64,000 nucleotides of DNA from Buttiauxella sp. B2 (GTDB lineage: Bacteria > Pseudomonadota > Gammaproteobacteria > Enterobacterales > Enterobacteriaceae). A program made the position numbers and the translations under genes. Positions 26,712-34,899 of this stretch are shown here, in pieces. Numbering within the stretch: the stretch's first letter is position 1; the number at the start of each line of letters is the position of its first letter. The DNA is taken from NCBI RefSeq assembly GCF_006376615.1, contig NZ_VEXQ01000018.1, positions 32,723 through 96,722 of the forward strand, read 5' to 3'. The notes under the pieces are model-generated. The model was not told the origin of the DNA. It did not search any database and saw only the letters and a list, made by a program, of their open reading frames with translations.

Positions 26712-27383
26712 TTAGTGCGCCGGGAACTGGGTAATTATTTCCAGTACGCCGTTAATAATAAACTGCACGCCCATACAGACCAGTAAGAAGCCCATCAGAC
26801 GGGAAATTGCCTCAATACCGCTCTTACCCACCAAACGCATAATCGCGCCGGAACTGCGTAAACTGCCCCATAAGATAAGCCCTACGAGAGCAAAAATTAT
26901 CGGGGGGCCCACCAGCACAACCCAAGGGGCAAAATCAACGCCGTGTTCAATCGTTGAGGATGAGCTGATGATCATCGCAATCGTACCTGGACCTGCTGTA
27001 CTTGGCATGGCAAGAGGAACAAACGCGATATTAGTATCCGGTTCTTGTTCCATCTCTTCAGCTTTACTGTGTGCTTCCGGTGATTCGTGTGCCTTTTGTT
27101 GCGGGAATAACATTCGGAAACCGATAAACGCAACAATCAAACCGCCAGCGATACGTAAGCCCGGAATTGAAATACCAAAGGTATTCATCACCACTTGCCC
27201 GGCGTAATACGCAACCATCATGATGATGAAAACGTTGATTGAGGCCATCAGCGCGGTTTTATCCCGAGCCTTTTTGTTCATGTCTCCGGCAAGGCCGAGG
27301 AACAATGCTACTGTGGTCAGTGGGTTAGCCAGGGGTAACAGAACCACAAGCCCTAGCCCAATAACCTTAAACAATTCCAACAT
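26712..27383 (-). CDS. marC: MarC, inner-membrane protein of the UPF0056 family
   Basis: MarC is a six-helix membrane protein transcribed away from marRAB. Despite its name, no role in multidrug resistance is established. The 223-residue protein has the family pattern: [36 protein letters not shown], a charged loop, and [19 protein letters not shown]. It shares its upstream region with the mar operator but starts 200 bases from marR. Confidence 0.93.
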   Translation of the reverse strand: MLELFKVIGLGLVVLLPLANPLTTVALFLGLAGDMNKKARDKTALMASINVFIIMMVAYYAGQVVMNTFGISIPGLRIAGGLIVAFIGFRMLFPQQKAHESPEAHSKAEEMEQEPDTNIAFVPLAMPSTAGPGTIAMIISSSSTIEHGVDFAPWVVLVGPPIIFALVGLILWGSLRSSGAIMRLVGKSGIEAISRLMGFLLVCMGVQFIINGVLEIITQFPAH

Positions 27384-27483
27384 CTTCTACCCTTAATGAC
27401 GGTGATTTACTGCGCTACTGAGTATAGCAGTCAACCTCTTTCATTTTCGTTAACAGATTTGTATCAGTGCTAGAAACTGAACC

Positions 27484-27578
27484 GTTTTAGCTATTCGTGT
27501 CATGGCCGAACCATCACGTTGACTTATGGTTGCCTGAGCAATAATATCTGCCGTGATTAAATATACTTGCCTGGGCAA
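27484..27578 (+). promoter_or_regulatory. marO: marbox, marRAB promoter and two MarR operators
   Basis: The control region is complete. A marbox-like stretch (27484-27503, TTTTAGC and GTGTCAT) lies before the -35 TTGACT (27519-27524). A 17-base spacer leads to the -10 TAATAT (27542-27547). MarR site I, TTGCCTGAGCAA (27530-27541), sits between -35 and -10, and site II, TTGCCTGGGCAA (27567-27578), lies just before the marR GTG. The order is that of E. coli marO. Confidence 0.9.
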
Positions 27579-27583
27579 TCATA

Positions 27584-28018
27584 GTGAAAAGTTCTAACGA
27601 TCTGTTTAACGAAGTTATTCCCCTCGGAAGACTGATCCATATGGTTAACCAGCACAAGGATCGCCTGCTAAACGATCACCTTTCCCCACTGGATATCACC
27701 GCCACGCAATTTAAGGTGCTTTGCACTATTTATTGCGAAGAATGTATCCAGCCGGTGGAGCTGAAAAAAGCGTTGTCTGTTGACCTTGGTGCGTTAACGC
27801 GCATGTTAGACCGCCTGCTGTGCAAAGGATGGATCGAACGTTTACCCAATCCCAACGACAAACGTGGTGTGCTGGTGCGACTGACTCCCGAAGGGAAAAC
27901 GTTGTGCGAGAAATGCCATCAGCTTGTGGGGCAAAACCTGCATCAAGAACTCACTAAAAACCTGACAGCAGACGAAGTGAATTCACTTTACCACCTGCTG
28001 AAAAAGGTATTGCCGTAA
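27584..28018 (+). CDS. marR: MarR, repressor of the marRAB operon
   Basis: MarR is a winged-helix dimer that blocks marRAB until oxidation of copper-bound cysteine or phenolic ligands such as salicylate release it. The 144-residue protein begins with GTG, as in E. coli. It has the DNA-binding region [42 protein letters not shown]. Cysteines occur in [15 protein letters not shown], the copper-responsive region (Cys80 of E. coli corresponds to the LLCKGW cysteine). It is first in the operon and negatively autoregulated through both MarR sites. Confidence 0.97.
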   Translation: MKSSNDLFNEVIPLGRLIHMVNQHKDRLLNDHLSPLDITATQFKVLCTIYCEECIQPVELKKALSVDLGALTRMLDRLLCKGWIERLPNPNDKRGVLVRLTPEGKTLCEKCHQLVGQNLHQELTKNLTADEVNSLYHLLKKVLP

Positions 28019-28038
28019 ACCTGAAAAGAGGTGAAACG

Positions 28039-28413
28039 ATGTCCAGACGGAACAATGACTCGATAACAATTCAAAGCATTTTGGACTGGATAGAAGATAA
28101 CCTGGAAAACCCTCTGTCACTTGAGAAGGTTTCACAGCGTTCTGGCTATTCGAAGTGGCACCTGCAAAGGATGTTTAAAAAAGAAACCGGCCATTCATTA
28201 GGCCAATACATCCGCAATCGCAAATTGACCGAGATAGCTCTTAAGCTTAAAGAAAGCAACGAGCCGATTCTCTATTTAGCGGAGCGTTACGGATTTGAGT
28301 CGCAGCAGACTCTCACCCGCACGTTCAAGAATTACTTTTCTATGCCACCCCACAGATACCGCATTGCGCGGTCAGGTAGCGAAGGAAAGTATATCCATCC
28401 ACTAAATCATTAA
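28039..28413 (+). CDS. marA: MarA, AraC-family activator of the mar/sox/rob regulon
   Basis: MarA is a monomeric activator of efflux (acrAB-tolC), micF and oxidative-stress genes. The 124-residue protein is almost identical to E. coli Mar[25 protein letters not shown], first helix-turn-helix [20 protein letters not shown], and second [21 protein letters not shown]. It lacks an effector domain, so it is controlled by abundance only. GAGGTG lies upstream of the ATG, 20 bases after marR. Confidence 0.97.
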   Translation: MSRRNNDSITIQSILDWIEDNLENPLSLEKVSQRSGYSKWHLQRMFKKETGHSLGQYIRNRKLTEIALKLKESNEPILYLAERYGFESQQTLTRTFKNYFSMPPHRYRIARSGSEGKYIHPLNH

Positions 28414-28468
28414 ATTTTTAACAAAACGCTATGCAACCATCTGCTTAATAAGATGTAACCGAGGATTT

Positions 28469-28678
28469 ATGAAACGTTTTACCCCCGCTATGAGCCTGCT
28501 TCTCATTTTGGCATCAACTAGCGCTCTGGCGGAGCAATCTGGTAATTTCAGCGCCCCACAAAGCAACCATGGCAGCATGATTATTCCACCTTCGGATAAC
28601 CGCGCGAACAGTAGTCATATGATTGGCGATAAGTCAGAGTTGCTGGGTACGCCTTATTACCACGAAAGCACAAACTAA
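28469..28678 (+). CDS. marB: MarB, small periplasmic protein of the mar operon
   Basis: The 69-residue protein has a Sec signal peptide (about 1-21, ending ALAEQ) and a short polar mature part ending SELLGTPYYHES. E. coli MarB is 72 residues, periplasmic and lowers marA expression by an unknown route. GAGGA lies before the ATG. It is the third gene of marRAB, ending just before a hairpin terminator. Confidence 0.9.
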   Translation: MKRFTPAMSLLLILASTSALAEQSGNFSAPQSNHGSMIIPPSDNRANSSHMIGDKSELLGTPYYHESTN

Positions 28679-28688
28679 TTCTGCGTAT

Positions 28689-28712
28689 GGCGGGTTGATT
28701 AACTCACCCGCC
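28689..28712. terminator. Hairpin between marB and eamA
   Basis: GGCGGGT-N10-ACCCGCC separates the convergent marRAB operon and eamA. It lacks a clear T-run, so its strength is uncertain. Confidence 0.6.
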
Positions 28713-28716
28713 CGTA

Positions 28717-29610
28717 TTAATTCGCAACCGCCCGCCTTATCCGCAAACCAAAGACGTTAATATACAACCCGCCCATAATTAATGCGGCGCCCAACAGTTG
28801 GGTAAGCGACAATGTTTCGCCCAGCAACCATGCTGCACTTGCCATCCCCACGACCGGAACCAACAAAGACAACGGCGCAACACGCCATGTTTCGTATCGC
28901 CCAAGCAAACTCCCCCAAATGCCGTAACCGACAATTGTCGCGACGAACGCCAGATAAACCAGTGACAATATCGTCGTCATATCAATGGCTACCAGGCTTT
29001 GCCACATCAATGCCGGGCCATCAAGAAGATAACTGGCGGCGAAAAACGGCAGCACCGGTGTTAATGCGCTCCACACCACTAAAGACATAATTGGCGGACG
29101 CGCTTCAAGCATCATGATTTTTTTGTTAAAGATATTGCCACACGCCCAGCTTAAGGCTGCCGCCAGTGTCAGCATAAAGCCCAGTAACACAACATGCTGC
29201 CCACCAAGGCTACCTTCAATAAGCACCAATACGCCGATGACTGCGAGCGTGATCCCCAGCAGTTGTTTTCTTTGCAGACGCTCCTGAAACACAAACGCGC
29301 CAAGAATAATGGTAAAGAATGCCTGAGCCTGAAGTACCAGTGACGCAAGCCCTGCGGGCATCCCAAACTTTATTGCGCTAAAGAGAAACGCAAACTGCCC
29401 AAAGCTTATGGTTAACCCGTAAGCGGCAAGCAGGCGAAAAGGAATTTTCGGACGCGCGACAAACAGCATTGCAGGAAAGGCAACCAGCGAGAAGCGTAAA
29501 CCGGCCAGTAATAGCGGCGGCATGTTGTGTAATCCCATTTTAATGACCACAAAATTCAGCCCCCATACCACAACGACCAGCATCGCCAGCAGCCCATCTT
29601 TACGCGTCAT
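28717..29610 (-). CDS. eamA: EamA, cysteine/O-acetylserine exporter
   Basis: EamA (YdeD) is a ten-helix DMT-family exporter of cysteine-pathway metabolites. The protein from ATG 29610 is 297 residues and collinear with E. coli EamA: RKDGLLAMLVVVVWGLNFVVIK, LLLAGLRFSLVAFPAMLFVARPK, TLAAALSWACGNIFNKKIM and YGIWGSLLGRYETWRVAPLSLL. GGAG ten bases before the chosen start supports it over the ATG four codons upstream. It is convergent with marRAB, as in E. coli. Confidence 0.94.
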   Translation of the reverse strand: MTRKDGLLAMLVVVVWGLNFVVIKMGLHNMPPLLLAGLRFSLVAFPAMLFVARPKIPFRLLAAYGLTISFGQFAFLFSAIKFGMPAGLASLVLQAQAFFTIILGAFVFQERLQRKQLLGITLAVIGVLVLIEGSLGGQHVVLLGFMLTLAAALSWACGNIFNKKIMMLEARPPIMSLVVWSALTPVLPFFAASYLLDGPALMWQSLVAIDMTTILSLVYLAFVATIVGYGIWGSLLGRYETWRVAPLSLLVPVVGMASAAWLLGETLSLTQLLGAALIMGGLYINVFGLRIRRAVAN

Positions 29611-29797
29611 TCCCAGCTCCATTATATTGCGATTTTGTTAAAAACTACGGCTAAATCAAAATATAGAACAGATACAGATGGCACTTTTAAACGTCAGTAC
29701 AGAAAGTAATTCATGATAAAAGCCACCTATACTTTACTGATTCTTCATGCTAAATCTGATTCCCCACAACACATTAACTCTAAAAATAAACGATAAA

Positions 29798-31003
29798 ATG
29801 GTATCCCTGACGACGCGTTTTTCTGGCAAGCAACTCTCCATCAGCGTTTTACTTCTCTCCTCGCTGCTCCTCACGGTAGGACGCGGCTTGACGCTGCCCT
29901 TTATGACCATTTACCTTTCCCAGAAATACGCTATGCCACTTAATGAAATTGGCATGGCATTGACCATTGCGCTCACCGCAGGCGTGGTATTTAGCCTGTG
30001 GTTTGGCATCCTGGCAGATAAGTTCGACAAAAAAATATACATGCTGCTGTCGATTATTATCTTCCTTGGCGGATTTATTGCGATCCCGCTGGTGAATAAT
30101 GCCGTCATGGTGGTGACGTTCTACTCGCTGATAAACTGCGCTTATTCGGTTTTTGCCACCGTACTCAAAGGTTACTTTTCCGATACGCTGGAAATTCACC
30201 AGAAACCGAAAATCTTTTCTCTCAACTACACCTTTGCCAATATTGGATGGACGGTAGGCCCACCGATTGGCACGCTGGCGGTGCTGCACAGCACCAACCT
30301 GCCATTCTGGTTATCCGCTCTGACGGCAATTATTCCGTTCATTGTGATTAGCCGTTACGTGCATAGCGTACCGGTGAGCGACACCCTCCAAAATAACAGT
30401 GTCGTGCTCTCACCGCGCCAGATGCTGAAAGACAAAGCATTGATGTACTTCACCTTATCGTCATTTCTCGGCTCACTGGTTTACGGTTCTTTTGCCGCCT
30501 GTTTATCGCAGTACGCCATTGCTATTTCAGATTCAGAACTGGCGCAAAAAGTGGTGGGCGTGGTGCTACCGGTGAATGCTTTTGTGGTGGTGGTTTTTCA
30601 GTATTTTGTCGGCAAACGCATTCGTCCGGACAACATCAAAAAACTGATGTTTTACGGCACGCTGTTTTTTATGGTAGGTCTTGCAGGCTTTATGATTTCA
30701 GGCGACAACCTGCTGCTGTGGGGAATTGCTGCTGCGCTGTTCACCATAGGTGAGCTTATCTACGCACCGGGTGAATATATGTTGGTCGATAACATCGCAC
30801 CAACGGGGCTAAAAGCGAGCTACTTCTCGGCGCAACAACTCGGCTGGCTGGGTGGCGCGTGTAACCCACTGTTCACCGGTTTAATGCTGACCTGGCTGCC
30901 ACCCTACATGCTATTTGTCGTGCTGATGGTAGCCGTTGCGTTGGCATATTTGATGGTGTTGATAGGCATGAAATCCAGTACATCACAGGCAGTCGCTTTT
31001 TAA
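29798..31003 (+). CDS. ydeE: YdeE, MFS transporter
   Basis: The 401-residue (from ATG 29798) 12-helix MFS protein is collinear with E. coli YdeE, a dipeptide/arabinose efflux candidate: SSLLLTVGRGLTLPFMTIYLS, GVVFSLWFGILADKFDKK, LINCAYSVFATVLK, NIGWTVGPPIGTL and EYMLVDNIAP. The frame opens at 29747, but the family N-terminus favours the later ATG. It closes the conserved uxaB-to-ydeE block and is followed by a REP-like palindrome. Confidence 0.92.
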   Translation: MVSLTTRFSGKQLSISVLLLSSLLLTVGRGLTLPFMTIYLSQKYAMPLNEIGMALTIALTAGVVFSLWFGILADKFDKKIYMLLSIIIFLGGFIAIPLVNNAVMVVTFYSLINCAYSVFATVLKGYFSDTLEIHQKPKIFSLNYTFANIGWTVGPPIGTLAVLHSTNLPFWLSALTAIIPFIVISRYVHSVPVSDTLQNNSVVLSPRQMLKDKALMYFTLSSFLGSLVYGSFAACLSQYAIAISDSELAQKVVGVVLPVNAFVVVVFQYFVGKRIRPDNIKKLMFYGTLFFMVGLAGFMISGDNLLLWGIAAALFTIGELIYAPGEYMLVDNIAPTGLKASYFSAQQLGWLGGACNPLFTGLMLTWLPPYMLFVVLMVAVALAYLMVLIGMKSSTSQAVAF

Positions 31004-31030
31004 GTCGGGTAAGCGTTAGCGCCACCCGAC
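31004..31030. repeat. REP-like palindrome after ydeE
   Basis: GTCGGGT-N13-ACCCGAC, with inner GCG/CGC pairing, starts right after the ydeE stop. It has the look of an enterobacterial REP unit and may also end transcription between two convergent genes. Confidence 0.6.
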
Positions 31031-31039
31031 AACACATTG

Positions 31040-32215
31040 TTACTCCAGATTCTTACGATACTGAATAAATCCAGGCTTATCGGCTAACTTGTCGTATAAC
31101 GCCTGGCCCGCCGCATTGGTTTCATGTGTGTGCCAGTAAACGCGTGAAGCGCCATGCGCTTTAGCATGTTGATACACACCTTCAATCAATGCGCGCCCAA
31201 CGCCTTTCCCACGTGATGCTGGCGCTGTGAAAAGATCCTCAAGATAGCAATGATCCCCAGCCGACCAGGTGCCACGGTGATAAACCATATGGGTAAATCC
31301 GAGCATTTTCCCTTGCTCATCAAACGCCCCCAACGCATACATCGGCTCAGATGGCTCAAGCATTCTTTGCCAGGTTAACTGGGTGACTAAGTCACTGAGT
31401 TGCGAATTATAAAATGTTAAATACCCCTGCCATAACGTGGTCCACGCGGCATAATCACTCGCATCCAGCGCCCTGACTTGCAAAGCATTTCGGGAGGGTA
31501 ACGTGCGATTCCCCATCAGACCTTCCCGAATCTGGGACAGCCCCTGTTGCTGTAGGCCATCAGGCATATTCTCAACCGACAGCCAGGTTTCAAACGCTTG
31601 TTGAATCAATGGCCATTCACTATCGAGAATCGAAAACCATGCAGTATCGCGAGTCCGCTTTTTATACACTACTGCCTGCCGGAACAGCCCTTCATAACGG
31701 AAACCAAGACGAATCGCCGCATGGCGCGATGGGCCATTTAAGCTGTCGCATTTCCATTCATAACGACGATAACCAAGCTCAAAGGCATATTTCATCAATA
31801 AATAGTGCGCTTGTGTCGCTTGAACCGTGCGTTGTAACAGCGGGGTGTACATCACGAAACCCACTTCAACCACGCCGTTCGCCGGGTCAATACGCATTAA
31901 AGAGAGTGTGCCGACCGCATCACCACTTTTAGTATCAACAACCGCATAGTGTAGCGGGTCGTTACTTCGCGCAGCAGTATCGATAAAATCGGCAAATTGC
32001 TGTTGGTCACTAAAAGGTCCAACACTCAGATATGTCCAGCCACGGTCATCTTTGGCTGTGTTCCACGCAGCCCATAACGCAGCAGTATGGTCATTAGTTA
32101 GCGGTTCGAGGCGGCAAAAGCGCCCTTCCAGCACAACGCGCTGTGGACGCGAGCAAGGCTGCCAACCCGGCAGCGCATTGCCAACAGGTTGTTGATATTC
32201 ATTTAATCCAGTCAA
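31040..32215 (-). CDS. Tandem GNAT N-acetyltransferase (two domains in one chain)
   Basis: One frame of 391-395 residues holds two acetyltransferase domains. Residues about 1-225 are RimJ/RimL-like: RRVVLEGRFCRLEPL-type strand, YAVVDTKSGDAVGTLSLM, GVVEVGFVMYTP, and SRHAAIRLGFRYEGLFRQ. Residues about 245-391 are a second GNAT: RALDASDYAAWTTLWQGYL, then LEDLFTAPASRGKGVGRALIEGV, with the acetyl-CoA loop RGKGVG, and NAAGQALYDKLADKPGF. Start: a GTG at 32225-32227 opens the frame, but TTG at 32213-32215 has GAGG six bases upstream and gives a better family N-terminus. Substrates are unknown. Confidence 0.85.
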   Translation of the reverse strand: MTGLNEYQQPVGNALPGWQPCSRPQRVVLEGRFCRLEPLTNDHTAALWAAWNTAKDDRGWTYLSVGPFSDQQQFADFIDTAARSNDPLHYAVVDTKSGDAVGTLSLMRIDPANGVVEVGFVMYTPLLQRTVQATQAHYLLMKYAFELGYRRYEWKCDSLNGPSRHAAIRLGFRYEGLFRQAVVYKKRTRDTAWFSILDSEWPLIQQAFETWLSVENMPDGLQQQGLSQIREGLMGNRTLPSRNALQVRALDASDYAAWTTLWQGYLTFYNSQLSDLVTQLTWQRMLEPSEPMYALGAFDEQGKMLGFTHMVYHRGTWSAGDHCYLEDLFTAPASRGKGVGRALIEGVYQHAKAHGASRVYWHTHETNAAGQALYDKLADKPGFIQYRKNLE

Positions 32216-32320
32216 TCGGTGCCTCACAGAGGGTTGGGATAAGTTCTCTGAATATAAACAAGTAATGGCATAACAAAAAGAACCATTATTTTGCTGTCTT
32301 AGCAGACCATAATTAATGAT

Positions 32321-33019
32321 TTAAATCGCCACCAACCCGCGCACTCCATCATTTTCCATATCCTTTCCCGCACCACGTTGGATAATTGACCCGCGCGACA
32401 TAATCAAATAGTTGTCGGCAAGCTCCGCTGCGAAATCATAAAACTGTTCCACCAGCAAAATCGCCATATCGCCCCTGGCTGCAAGGTTGCTAATAACCTG
32501 ACCGATCTCCTTAATCACTGATGGCTGAATGCCTTCGGTGGGTTCATCCAGAATCAGGAGCTCGGGTTTACAGGCCAGAGCACGGCCAATGGCCAGTTGC
32601 TGCTGTTGCCCACCAGAAAGATCGCCGCCGCGTCGCTGTTTCATCTCTTTTAGCACCGGGAAAAGTTGATAAATCTCCTCCGGCACCTGTCTGGCTTCAT
32701 ATCCGGCAAAACGCGAAAGCCCCATCAGCAAATTTTCTTCAACCGTGAGGCGCGGAAAAATCTCACGCCCTTGTGGCACATACGCAATCCCTGCCTGAAC
32801 GCGCTGGTGTGGTTTGCGACTGGTGATGTTGTTTTGCTGCCAGATAACGCTGCCAGATTTCGCTGGAATCAATCCCATCAGGCATTTCAGCAATGTGCTT
32901 TTCCCAACGCCGTTACGCCCGAGCAGGCAGGTGACTTCACCTATTTTTGCTTCAAAAGTCACACCGCGCAGAATATGACTGCCGCCGTAGTACTGGTTTA
33001 GATCGTTGACTTGCAACAT
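32321..33019 (-). CDS. urtE: UrtE, urea ABC transporter ATPase
   Basis: UrtE is one of two ATPases of the high-affinity urea importer. The 232-residue protein has Walker A GRNGVGKST, signature LSGGQQQQLAIGRAL, Walker B LLILDEPTEGIQ and the LivF-like ending with IIQRGAGKDMENDGVR. It is the last gene of the eight-gene urea operon, nine bases after urtD. GGGGG lies upstream of the ATG. Confidence 0.95.
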   Translation of the reverse strand: MLQVNDLNQYYGGSHILRGVTFEAKIGEVTCLLGRNGVGKSTLLKCLMGLIPAKSGSVIWQQNNITSRKPHQRVQAGIAYVPQGREIFPRLTVEENLLMGLSRFAGYEARQVPEEIYQLFPVLKEMKQRRGGDLSGGQQQQLAIGRALACKPELLILDEPTEGIQPSVIKEIGQVISNLAARGDMAILLVEQFYDFAAELADNYLIMSRGSIIQRGAGKDMENDGVRGLVAI

Positions 33020-33028
33020 ATTGCCCCC

Positions 33029-33829
33029 TTAGCGCCCCAAATAAACCTCAATCACCTGCTCATTGGCCTGCACTTCACGCAGAGAACCTTCCGCCAGCAC
33101 CTGGCCCTGATGCAATACCGTCACGTGATCTGCAATGGTTTCCACAAAGCCCATATCGTGTTCCACCACCATCAACGAATGCTTGCCCGCCAACCCGCGG
33201 AAAAGCTCGGCGGTATATTCTGTTTCCGCATCGGTCATCCCTGCCGCGGGTTCATCCAGCAGTAGCAAATGCGGTTCCTGCACCAGCAACATGCCGATTT
33301 CCAGAAACTGCTTTTGCCCATGAGAAAGCAACCCTGCTTTGCGGTCGCGCTCAGCACCCAGGCGTAACGTTGTCAGCATTTCGTCGATACGGTCACGCTG
33401 TTCTGAATTGAGTTTGGCCCGCAGACTCGCCCATACGGATTTATCCGCTTTTTGCGCAATCTCCAGATTTTCAAACACCGTCAGCGCTTCAAACACCGTC
33501 GGTTTTTGGAACTTCCGCCCGATACCACGTTTGGCGATGTCAGCCGGTTCTAAGCGCATTAAATCAATCGACTGATCGTAAAATGCCCTGCCACTCTGCG
33601 GTTTGGTTTTACCCGTAATCACATCCATCAATGTGGTTTTCCCAGCTCCGTTCGGCCCAATCACGCAACGCAACTCACCTACACCGATATTGAGCGACAA
33701 ATCGGTCAGTGCTTTGAAACCATCAAAATTGACATTGATATTTTCCAGCATCAAAACCGGATCGGTCCTGTCGCGATAACGGTCTGCTTCATGCTGACGG
33801 GTAAATAGCGGTTCGCCTGGTTGCATCAT
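33029..33829 (-). CDS. urtD: UrtD, urea ABC transporter ATPase
   Basis: The 266-residue LivG-like ATPase pairs with UrtE. It has Walker A GPNGAGKTT, the family insert near RKFQKPTVFEALTVFENLEIA, signature LSHGQKQFLEIGMLL and Walker B LLLLDEPAAGM. The signature has H in place of G (LSHGQ), which is normal for UrtD. Its ATG overlaps the urtC stop (ATGA), so translation is coupled. Confidence 0.95.
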   Translation of the reverse strand: MMQPGEPLFTRQHEADRYRDRTDPVLMLENINVNFDGFKALTDLSLNIGVGELRCVIGPNGAGKTTLMDVITGKTKPQSGRAFYDQSIDLMRLEPADIAKRGIGRKFQKPTVFEALTVFENLEIAQKADKSVWASLRAKLNSEQRDRIDEMLTTLRLGAERDRKAGLLSHGQKQFLEIGMLLVQEPHLLLLDEPAAGMTDAETEYTAELFRGLAGKHSLMVVEHDMGFVETIADHVTVLHQGQVLAEGSLREVQANEQVIEVYLGR

Positions 33830-34899
33830 TTTTCTCCCTTACGAAGCAAGCCAATCACGCCACGCGGTAAAAACAGGGTGACGACAATAAAAATAAGGCC
33901 AAGAAATAGCTGCCAGTATTCCGGCACAGCCATGGTGAAATAGCTTTTTGCCCCGTTAACCAACCCCGCGCCAAGAACCGGGCCGAGCAATGTGCCGCGC
34001 CCGCCCAGCGCTACCCAAATAGCCGCTTCAATGGAATTCGTCGGCGACATTTCGCCAGGATTGATAATGCCCACTTGTGGCACATACAACGCCCCAGCCA
34101 AACCACACAGCACCGCAGATAACGTCCACACCAGCAGTTTGAAACCGCGCGGGTCGTAACCACAGAACACCAGGCGGTTTTCAGCATCACGCACGGCGGT
34201 TAGCACACGGCCAAACTTACTGCGGGCGAGCGCAAAACCTATCCCCAGGCTTGCTACCAGCAATAACACCGTGGCTATAAACAGCCCGATTCGCGTACTC
34301 GTCGCGGTGATTGGCATGCCCAACAGCGTGGTAAAACCGGTGAAACCATTGTTGCCACCAAAACCCGTTTCGTTACGAAAGAACAGCAGCATTCCGGCGT
34401 AGGTCAGCGCCTGGGTCATAATCGAAAAATACACCCCTTTGATTTTTGAACGGAAAGCAAAAAAACCGAACACGAATGCGAGTAAACCCGGCACCAGCAC
34501 AATCAGCGCCAATGCCCAGGCAAAATGCTGCGTTCCCCACCAGAACCACGGCAATTGATCCCAGGAAAGAAACGACATAAATGCCGGCAGCCCATCACCT
34601 GCGGCCTGGCGCATCAAGTACATGCCCATTGCATATCCCCCCAGTGCGAAGAAAAAACCGTGGCCGAGGGAAAGTAAACCGGCATATCCCCACACTAAAT
34701 CCAGCGCAATGGCGACAACCGCGTAACACAGAATTTTGCCAACTAAAGTCAGCGTATAAGTGGAAACACTCAGGGGATGGCTGGCGGGCAGTAACGTCAG
34801 GAATGGCAACGTCAGCATCAGCACCACAATCAGCGCTCCCAGCACCGCGCTTAATCGCGGCGCTTTGCGGGTCAGGGTTAACGTCAGCGGCTGGCTCAT
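33826..34899 (-). CDS. urtC: UrtC, urea ABC transporter permease
   Basis: The 357-residue LivM-like permease has about ten membrane helices and the motifs GYAGLLSLGHGFFFALGGYAMGMYLMR and FALARSKFGRVLTAVRDAENRLVFCGYDPRGFKL, which contacts the ATPase. NPGEMSPTNSIEAAIWVALGGRGTLLGPVLGAG matches urea-type permeases. It overlaps urtB by one base (TGATG). Confidence 0.95.
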   Translation of the reverse strand: MSQPLTLTLTRKAPRLSAVLGALIVVLMLTLPFLTLLPASHPLSVSTYTLTLVGKILCYAVVAIALDLVWGYAGLLSLGHGFFFALGGYAMGMYLMRQAAGDGLPAFMSFLSWDQLPWFWWGTQHFAWALALIVLVPGLLAFVFGFFAFRSKIKGVYFSIMTQALTYAGMLLFFRNETGFGGNNGFTGFTTLLGMPITATSTRIGLFIATVLLLVASLGIGFALARSKFGRVLTAVRDAENRLVFCGYDPRGFKLLVWTLSAVLCGLAGALYVPQVGIINPGEMSPTNSIEAAIWVALGGRGTLLGPVLGAGLVNGAKSYFTMAVPEYWQLFLGLIFIVVTLFLPRGVIGLLRKGEK

